From the IMG/VR virus record IMGVR_UViG_3300042311_001406, positions 1 to 64,000 of that record: a DNA stretch of 64,000 nt, one strand, 5' to 3'. The translations under genes and the position numbers were made by a program. Within the stretch, counting starts at the first letter, position 1, and each line of letters starts with the position of its first letter. Of the stretch, positions 59,573 to 64,000 are shown in pieces. Source of the stretch: a virus. Under the pieces are notes generated by a model. The model was not told where the DNA came from and made no database searches. It worked only from the letters and a program-made list of their open reading frames with translations.

Positions 59573-60019
59573 CAGTCACTTTTTCAGTCACTAGCTGTGA
59601 AATCAAGGACTTACGCCCGGAATCGGCGCGACCTGAAGCCGCGAACCACTGTCATGATAAAAGTCAGTCACTTCCTTGTAAGTCCTTGTGGCGCCTTCTC
59701 TTTTCCCTCTCTTTTTTCCTTTAGTGACTGAAAATCAGAAAATAGAAACTTTTCGGAGTCGGAGAAAAGCACGGTCGGTCTGCTGGTGCGGCGCACGCGG
59801 GAGTGCTGGCCGGTCCCTGGCTCTGGCGCTGGGCTGGGAAACTTGTTGAATTTCTGAAAAGTCAGTCACTTTTTTAAATTTGCAGCGAATTCCGTTGGCG
59901 CCACAAGGACTTACAAGGAAATGACGAACTTAAAGTAAGGCACTGGGTCGACGGTTCACGGAAGGTCAACTTCCGGCGTAAGTCCTTGATTTTACAGCTA
60001 GTGACTGAAAAAGTGACTG
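59573..60019. repeat. Outer inverted repeat, ~50-bp arms
   Basis: The left arm 59573-59622 and right arm 59971-60019 are reverse complements apart from one mismatch and one single-base gap. Each arm includes TTTTTCAGTCACTAGCTG and CAAGGACTTACG. The arms enclose about 350 bp containing the inner pair. Confidence 0.9.
59672..59920. repeat. Inner inverted repeat, perfect 24-bp arms
   Basis: TTCCTTGTAAGTCCTTGTGG plus CGCC (59672-59695) is the exact reverse complement of 59897-59920. The 11-mer CAAGGACTTAC occurs at 59604 (+), 59678 (-), 59904 (+) and 59978 (-): both plus copies and both minus copies are exactly 300 bp apart. Confidence 0.9.
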
Positions 60020-60220
60020 AGAAGTGACAGAGATGAAATCCTACACAGTAAAGTGAACGAGTGTTCTCGTTTTGACGCCGCGTCCGGAAGCCATCCCACG
60101 GCCCCGCGTGCGCACAACAATGGCCGCAAACCCCCGAAAAAAGTCAGTCACTTTTTTGAGCAGTATATATTTTGGGCAAATTCAGATTCTGGCGTTTTCT
60201 TTGAGTTCAGAACGACACGT

Positions 60221-60245
60221 AAAAAAAGCGGCACGGAGCCGCTTT
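60221..60245 (-). terminator. Intrinsic terminator, minus strand
   Basis: On the minus strand AGCGGC and GCCGCT (complements of 60227-60243) close a 5-nt loop and run into TTTTTTT (60221-60227). It would stop transcripts from the 60520 gene before they enter the origin-like region. Confidence 0.7.
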
Positions 60246-60312
60246 CATCACGAAGCACGCCTGAGCGCTTCAAACCCTGTGAGGGGTTCAGCGCTTTGGC
60301 GGCTTCGTGATG
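60246..60312. other. Extended hairpin
   Basis: CATCACGAAGC (60246-60256) and GCTTCGTGATG (60302-60312) form an 11-bp stem. Inside it GCC/GGC, AGCGCT/AGCGCT and CCC/GGG pairs continue to a GTG-like loop. It lies just before the minus-strand terminator, so it may be a 3' stabilising structure or a processed small RNA. Confidence 0.6.
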
Positions 60313-60519
60313 GCTGTCAGGACGTCATCAAGCATGGACATGTGGAACTCCGGAATCTGAGAGGGGGCGCGGCGACCAGCTGTTGGCCGCCTGCTTGTGG
60401 ATAAAAAAAACCATCCACCCTGCACCCACCCAGTCCATTGCTGGACCAGATGGGTACAGAGCGAATGGCTGCCCTTGGCCAGGCGCCCTGGGTCAACCAG
60501 GGCGTGGCCAGGAGCGAGC
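60313..60519. other. Gene-free 3' region of the 60520 gene
   Basis: No gene is credible here. It contains a strong hairpin GGCCAGGCGCCCTGG/CCAGGGCGTGGCC (about 60477-60510) just after the stop of the minus-strand gene, a GCGGC/GCCGC stem near 60370, and GTGGAT-A8-CCATCCAC near 60397. These look like 3' structures of the minus transcript. Confidence 0.5.
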
Positions 60520-61545
60520 TCAGGCCTTGGTCACCGCCGAGGCGGCGGCCAGCTCGGCTGCGGCCTGCTGCTGCACCGTTGCGTTGAGGGCCGGGAGGCT
60601 CTTCATCACCGCGGTCATGGCTGCCTCGACCGCAGCCGCCGTGGCGCGCGCCACGATGGCTTCGATGTCCGGCTGGTTGGCCTTGGCGGCTTCGAGTGCG
60701 GCCGTGGTCGCAATCGTCACGGCCTGCTCGATGTCACGGCTGTGGGACTTGACCTGGCCCATGGCCGCCTCGACTGCCGCCGTCGAGACTTCACGAGCGG
60801 CAGCCACGGTCTCGTTCTTGAGGCGGGTGGTGAAGCCTGCCTCCGCGCCGTAGTACAGACCGTCGCGCTGCTTCTGCTGGCGCACCACGCGGCTGTACAT
60901 GTCCGAGCGCGCCAGGTAGCGCTCGTCGACGTACTTGATCAGCGTGTACCGCATCGACGCGTTCGTGTCGTAGACCGCCTTCTGGGTGCGGCTCGCACGC
61001 TCGAAGATCTGGCGGCGCATGCCGACACGACCAATCGTCGCGCCGGAATACACGTAGCAGAACGCAGCGATGAGGCTGTCGCCCTTGATGCCAAGTTCCG
61101 TGGCGATCTTGCGCATGTCCTCATTGAGGCCACCACGGATCGCGCTGTTGTTGAGCTGGGCCGGGGCATCCATCTCGATGACGTCAGCCACCGAGCGGAT
61201 CTGCTCAATGGTGCTGTCGATGTTCGAGTCCACGAGGAACTCTTCGACCTTGGTCACTTCGAGACGGGCGATCATCGAGAGGAACGCGTCGACGTCGGGA
61301 ACGAAGTGACGCACTTCGGCCTTGTTCTCGATGAGCATGGCGAGCGTTTCTTCGGCATCGCGCAGTGCAGCGTCTTCCGGCATCTTGATCTTGCCGCCCT
61401 CACGCAAAGCAGTCGACAGGCGACCGCCGTGGATGCGCTTGGTGTCCTCAAGGAACTGCTTGTCGGCGCGAGCTTCAGGGCTCGTGCTGCCGAGGATGGC
61501 GGTGGTGACGAAGTTGTTGAGCTTGCGGGTGATGGTGCTGGTCAT
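60520..61545 (-). CDS. Unknown protein with Ala-rich coiled-coil tail, 341 aa
   Basis: ATG 61545 has only a weak AAAGAGA site. Residues 1-230 look globular and helical (IGRVGMRRQIFERASR near 173-188; a single YVYSGATIG segment). About 235-335 is a long Ala/Val/Thr-rich helical repeat region (AAVEAAMGQVKSHSRDIEQAV, AAALEAAKANQPDIEAIV). There is no membrane segment. It is transcribed from a strong promoter at 61625-61653, next to the origin-like region, and the leader starts with a hairpin. A role in DNA organisation or as an abundant structural protein is possible, but no family is recognised. Confidence 0.8.
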   Translation of the reverse strand: MTSTITRKLNNFVTTAILGSTSPEARADKQFLEDTKRIHGGRLSTALREGGKIKMPEDAALRDAEETLAMLIENKAEVRHFVPDVDAFLSMIARLEVTKVEEFLVDSNIDSTIEQIRSVADVIEMDAPAQLNNSAIRGGLNEDMRKIATELGIKGDSLIAAFCYVYSGATIGRVGMRRQIFERASRTQKAVYDTNASMRYTLIKYVDERYLARSDMYSRVVRQQKQRDGLYYGAEAGFTTRLKNETVAAAREVSTAAVEAAMGQVKSHSRDIEQAVTIATTAALEAAKANQPDIEAIVARATAAAVEAAMTAVMKSLPALNATVQQQAAAELAAASAVTKA

Positions 61546-61586
61546 GGTGTTGTCTCTTTCTTTCTGTCAGGCGATCAGTGGGTTAC

Positions 61587-61618
61587 GAGAGAAGCGATCG
61601 CCATATTGATCTTCTCTC
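61587..61618 (-). other. 5' leader hairpin
   Basis: GAGAGAAG (61587-61594) and CTTCTCTC (61611-61618) pair in the minus transcript. With the -10 at 61625-61630 the predicted RNA start is about 61618, so the hairpin would sit at the extreme 5' end, a known way to protect mRNA from decay. Confidence 0.5.
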
Positions 61619-61624
61619 TACTAT

Positions 61625-61653
61625 ATTATACCGCATTTTAGGCGGTATTTTCA
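61625..61653 (-). promoter_or_regulatory. Strong promoter, TGAAAA-N17-TATAAT
   Basis: On the minus strand -35 TGAAAA, a 17-bp spacer ending CGG, and a consensus -10 TATAAT followed by ATAGTA. The spacer contains a TACCGC/GCGGTA hairpin that may also stop the upstream transcript. The layout is shared with 62347-62375. Confidence 0.8.
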
Positions 61654-61851
61654 CGATCCAAACGTGTCATACCCGCGGAATGCGGGGTTACACTCAATTT
61701 CTCTGTCTTCAGATGAACCGCTGCCAATGCAGATGTTCAGCCGCCTGGTGGCGTGCCGTTTCCTGTCGATGGCATCCTGACGCTGCAGTTCATCCCTCGT
61801 GTCTCCAGCGGCCAAGTGGAGATCGACGAGCAGGATCATCAACTCATCCAT
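61651..61851 (-). CDS. Small unknown protein, 66 aa
   Basis: ATG 61851 (MDELMILLVDLHLAAG) follows TAGGAG that overlaps the stop of the lipoprotein gene, so the pair is coupled; the longer reading from 61920 overlaps that gene and is not used. The first half is helical, the second polar (CIGSGSSEDREIECN). Its stop codon lies in the -35 of the next promoter. No family is recognised. Confidence 0.65.
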   Translation of the reverse strand: MDELMILLVDLHLAAGDTRDELQRQDAIDRKRHATRRLNICIGSGSSEDREIECNPAFRGYDTFGS

Positions 61852-61861
61852 CTGCACGCTC

Positions 61862-62302
61862 CTAGAAGCTGTCGAGGCACAGGCTCTCAGACTCGAAGTA
61901 TCTGTCGCAGACACCATCAAGATCCACTGGGATCTCGAAGCCGTTTTTACCGCAGAACCCGTAGTGGTTCAGGCAGGAGACAGCCTCATAGGTCTCGGCG
62001 TCACACGGGTTGTCGACGAAGTAGTCGTTGTCGGCGCACACCTCGGCAGCCTCGCTCTTCGTCAGGCCGCCATCACACATGGCCTCCTTGACGCAGAGGT
62101 CATGGTTGACGGTGTCGCGCGACAGCCAGGTGATGGGACCTTTGGCTTCATTCGCGCGGTACACGACCTCGACGTCAGGCTCTTGGGTGCAGCCAGTGAG
62201 GCTGGACATCGCAAAGAGGCCGAGCGCTGCGACCCCGAAGACGACGGTGCCATAGGTGGCACCAAAGGCAAAGCACTTCAGGCATTGTTTATTCGTGATC
62301 AT
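61862..62302 (-). CDS. Cysteine-rich lipoprotein, 146 aa
   Basis: ATG 62302 has AAGGGG upstream. Residues 1-38 form a lipoprotein signal with a hydrophobic stretch (GTVVFGVAALGLFAM) and lipobox LTGC, acceptor Cys38. The mature part has about eight Cys residues (LCVKEAMCDG, VCADND, NPCDAE, SCLNHYGFCGKNG, VCDRYF, LCLDSF), which suggests disulfide-bonded folding outside the cytoplasm. Early-promoter control and surface location would fit a superinfection-exclusion or host-surface role, but this is inference. Confidence 0.8.
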   Translation of the reverse strand: MITNKQCLKCFAFGATYGTVVFGVAALGLFAMSSLTGCTQEPDVEVVYRANEAKGPITWLSRDTVNHDLCVKEAMCDGGLTKSEAAEVCADNDYFVDNPCDAETYEAVSCLNHYGFCGKNGFEIPVDLDGVCDRYFESESLCLDSF

Positions 62303-62346
62303 TGGAGCCCCTTAATGAGCACCGGAATGGTTGCTCTTGTTACTAT

Positions 62347-62375
62347 TTTATACCGTGAAATGGAGCCGCTTTTCA
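62347..62375 (-). promoter_or_regulatory. Promoter, TGAAAA-N17-TATAAA
   Basis: On the minus strand -35 TGAAAA, a 17-bp spacer ending CGG, and -10 TATAAA followed by ATAGTA, the same as the promoter at 61625 apart from the last -10 base. It drives the lipoprotein gene 62302; the predicted start is near 62340. It is divergent from the RNA polymerase gene. Confidence 0.8.
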
Positions 62376-62403
62376 TGGTCTACCCCTTGGCCCTGTCGAC
62401 GTG

Positions 62404-62409
62404 TAGACT
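62404..62409 (+). promoter_or_regulatory. Candidate leaderless promoter -10 (TAGACT)
   Basis: TAGACT ends 6 nt before ATG 62416, with no Shine-Dalgarno between, placing the transcript start on the start codon. It is the fifth example of this layout in the window. Confidence 0.55.
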
Positions 62410-62415
62410 TCGCGC

Positions 62416-64000
62416 ATGAGCATCCAGCACGCGTCCTCGACCTTCGACAGCGTCAAGCGCAACCTCGTGGAACACCTCACGAGCTTGTTCCCTCTGGAGA
62501 GCGAGGGTCGAACGTTGCGGCTCACTGGCCCAATCGTGGTCGATGATCGACTGGCGATGGATGACTACGAGGGGCAGCGCGCGGCTCGTACGGCCGGGAA
62601 GTCGTGGACGGTGCCCGTCAAAGCGCCGTTGGAACTCCTGAAGGGCGACCGGGTCATCGACCGGAAGACGGTCAAGCTGCTCGACCTGCCACGTCTGACC
62701 AACCGCGGCTCGTACATCGTTGGCGGCACCGAATACATGTTCCCAGCCCAGAAGCGCCTGCGCTCTGGCGTCTACGTGCGCACCCGCGGCGACGGCACCA
62801 CCGAGGCCATGTTCAACCTCAAGAAGGGCCGCAACTTCTCGGTGGCGATGCACCCGTCGAAAGGGAACTTCGTCATCGAGATCGCGACGACCACGACGCT
62901 GCCGCTCTACCCGCTCCTGCGTGCACTCGGTGTCGAAGACAGCGAGATGGTGAAAGCCTGGGGCCGTGAAGTGTTCACGGCGAACCACATGGTCGAAAGC
63001 AGCGACGCCTACAAGAAGGCACAGCAGCGCATCTTCGACTTGATCTCGTACAACGATCGTCGGGAAGACGCTCAGGTCCCACAGCCCGCAGACATGAACG
63101 CCGCCATCCGTGACAAGATCGGCGAGTCGTCGTGGGATGGCGACAACGTCGAGCTGACTCTCGGCTTCAAGACCGCGGGTCTCGACGGACCCAGCCTCTT
63201 GGCCGCCGCCACGAAGTTGCTCCAGGTGAACCGCAACGAGGCCAAGGAAGACAACCGTGAGTCGCTGATCCACAGCGACATCGTCGACTTGAGCGACTAC
63301 ATCGTCGAGCGCTACAACGACCGCCAGTTCCGTGGCCGCCTGCAGCGCCAGCTTGCCCGCATGGTGGGCAATGCCGACACCGTGACCGACGCGATCCCGC
63401 GTGACGCTTTCCAGCGCCCTGTGAACTCGCTGATGACCGAGGCCGCCATCAGCCGCAGCCCGAACCAGGGCAACCCGCTTGGCATTATGAGCGACTACAC
63501 CGCAGTCACGGTTCGCGGTGAAGGTGGCATCGAGAGCGACCATGCGCTGACGCGTGGCGTGCGCGCGCTCGACCCCAGCCACCTCGGCTTTCTGGACCCA
63601 GCCCACACGCCTGAAGGCGCCCAGATCGGCACGACCCTGCACTTGGCTGCCGGTACCCGCAAGAAGGGCCGCACCTTGGTGACCGACGTGTGGAACTTCC
63701 GCAGCAAGTCTCTCATGGAGGCGACGCCGATCGACATCCACAAGGGCGTCATCGCGTTCCCCGACTTCTTTGACGTCGTCAGCAAGCGGCTCAAGCCGGT
63801 CAATGGGAAGATCAAAGCCATGAAGGCTGGCGAGATCGTTGAGGTCTTGCCTGCAGAAGTCGACATGGCTTTCACGCTCCCAGAGCAGCTCTTCGACACC
63901 AACTCGCTCGCTGTTCCGTTCTTGAGCCACAACAACGGTGTGCGCTTGATGACGGCTGCCAAGATGGGTGTGCAAAGCAAGACCCTGGTGCACCGCGAGG
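62416..64000 (+). CDS. RNA polymerase beta-subunit-like protein, partial (first 528 aa)
   Basis: The frame is open from ATG 62416 to the window edge. Beta-subunit marks in order: RGSYIVGGTEYMFPAQKRLRSG near residues 97-118 (like the FIINGxERVIVxQxxRSPG of RpoB), HLGFLDPAHTPEGAQIGTTL near 390-409 with the TPEG signature at 398-401, and PFLSHNNGVRLMTAAKMG near 500-517 (like PFLEHDDANRALMGANM). The N-terminal lobes are shorter than in bacterial RpoB, as in phage polymerases. It should be part of a phage multi-subunit RNA polymerase; the beta-prime part must lie elsewhere. Confidence 0.9.
   Translation, partial: MSIQHASSTFDSVKRNLVEHLTSLFPLESEGRTLRLTGPIVVDDRLAMDDYEGQRAARTAGKSWTVPVKAPLELLKGDRVIDRKTVKLLDLPRLTNRGSYIVGGTEYMFPAQKRLRSGVYVRTRGDGTTEAMFNLKKGRNFSVAMHPSKGNFVIEIATTTTLPLYPLLRALGVEDSEMVKAWGREVFTANHMVESSDAYKKAQQRIFDLISYNDRREDAQVPQPADMNAAIRDKIGESSWDGDNVELTLGFKTAGLDGPSLLAAATKLLQVNRNEAKEDNRESLIHSDIVDLSDYIVERYNDRQFRGRLQRQLARMVGNADTVTDAIPRDAFQRPVNSLMTEAAISRSPNQGNPLGIMSDYTAVTVRGEGGIESDHALTRGVRALDPSHLGFLDPAHTPEGAQIGTTLHLAAGTRKKGRTLVTDVWNFRSKSLMEATPIDIHKGVIAFPDFFDVVSKRLKPVNGKIKAMKAGEIVEVLPAEVDMAFTLPEQLFDTNSLAVPFLSHNNGVRLMTAAKMGVQSKTLVHRE

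Larger units (their letters stand above)
59438..60157. repeat. Five copies of AAAAGTCAGTCACTTTT
   Basis: Copies start at 59438, 59567, 59659 (right end altered), 59857 and 60137 (extended to AAAAAAGT...ACTTTTTT). Each is a near-palindrome with AAAAGT/ACTTTT arms. Half-copies TTTTTCAGTCAC (59581), AGTGACTGAAAA (59723) and AGTGACTGAAAAAGTGACTG (60000) add to the cluster. Likely binding sites of one protein, such as a replication initiator or repressor. The spacing (129, 92, 198, 280 bp) is irregular. Confidence 0.85.
59246..60220. other. AT-rich gene-free region, candidate replication origin
   Basis: About 1 kb without a credible gene. It contains an AT-rich left part (59246-59460) with hairpins CTTTGAATAGAAA/TTTCTATTCAAAG (59263-59275 and 59314-59326) and CAATAGAAATAT with its partner at 59311. 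Five copies of a 17-bp near-palindrome and nested inverted repeats follow (separate entries). TTCTTTGAGTTCAG occurs twice in direct order (59351 and 60197). AT-rich unwinding zone, iteron-like sites and an adjacent primase-helicase are the usual ingredients of an origin. An origin is the best reading, but packaging or recombination sites are possible. Confidence 0.6.

Noticed and set aside
59573-60019. Insertion sequence bounded by inverted repeats
   Set aside because: The enclosed 350 bp has no transposase frame and no target-site duplication is visible; a non-autonomous element cannot be fully excluded.
59438-60157. CRISPR-like array of AAAAGTCAGTCACTTTT
   Set aside because: Spacing is irregular (92-280 bp), there are no cas genes, and copies overlap larger inverted repeats.
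60053-60404. Small plus-strand open frames in the origin-like region
   Set aside because: They lie across the repeat element at 60137 and the hairpin at 60246, have no ribosome site, and have unlikely low-complexity products.
60397-61641. Plus-strand open frame opposite the 60520 gene
   Set aside because: It has no ribosome site and runs over the minus-strand promoter and leader hairpin; the minus gene fits the promoter and terminator context.
62380-63993. Minus-strand open frame opposite the RNA polymerase gene
   Set aside because: The plus strand has clear beta-subunit motifs over the same bases; the antisense frame has only shadow composition.
1-64000. tRNA and rRNA genes
   Set aside because: No cloverleaf-compatible T-arm with matching acceptor stem and no rRNA-like stretch was noticed on either strand by eye.

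Overview
The window is part of a large tailed-phage genome, most likely a contractile-tailed (myovirus) jumbo phage. Evidence: a lambda G/GT-style tail chaperone with a -1 frameshift site, a tape-measure-like gene, gp25-like and J-like baseplate proteins, a tail protein with an M23 peptidase domain, many repeat-rich virion proteins, phage-type nucleotide metabolism (dCTP-deaminase-like enzyme, deoxynucleoside kinase, class II ribonucleotide reductase with an intein), a primase-helicase, a sigma-like factor and the first half of an RNA polymerase beta subunit. No capsid, portal or terminase gene is visible, so the genome must be much longer. The DNA is GC-rich except for a 1-kb AT-rich gene-free block near 59.2-60.2 kb. 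The host cannot be named. Two lipobox proteins fit a bacterial host, and the apparent leaderless start sites suggest a host (or phage transcription system) at ease with leaderless mRNAs.

Layout: 1-1219 holds two minus-strand genes of unknown function, the first running off the window. From 1365 to 4778 six plus-strand genes lead to the tail assembly chaperone pair, whose longer form needs a GGGAAAA slippery site at 4431. After a terminator, 4833-31056 is the tail and baseplate block: tape measure, appendage proteins with LamG-like and tandem-repeat domains, the M23 protein, a sigma-factor-like protein, gp25-like and J-like wedge proteins and a macro-domain protein. 31117-33163 holds a lipoprotein, a minus-strand histone-H1-like basic protein and a dCTP-deaminase-family enzyme. 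33210-48127 is a second virion block (baseplate and fibre proteins), interrupted by a patatin-like phospholipase, a small membrane protein and a MshEN-like protein. 48229-51461 carries a DUF6527-like protein, a large glycine-zipper protein and a circularly permuted NlpC/P60 protein.

51541-59200 is the nucleotide and DNA replication block: deoxynucleoside kinase, intein-containing ribonucleotide reductase, a small zinc-finger-like protein and a PrimPol/VapE-type primase-helicase. The gene-free region behind it contains nested inverted repeats and five copies of a 17-bp palindromic element, and is the best origin candidate. 60520-62302 holds three minus-strand genes under two promoters with the same TGAAAA-N17-TATAAW architecture. 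62416 to the end is the RNA polymerase beta-like gene.

Genes are tightly coupled, with many ATGA, GTGA or TGATG overlaps. Two promoter styles stand out: AT-rich sigma70-like promoters next to the origin-like region, and a TANNNT element 6-7 nt before a start codon without Shine-Dalgarno at the head of five units (tape measure, 33210 baseplate gene, patatin, DUF6527-like gene, RNA polymerase beta).
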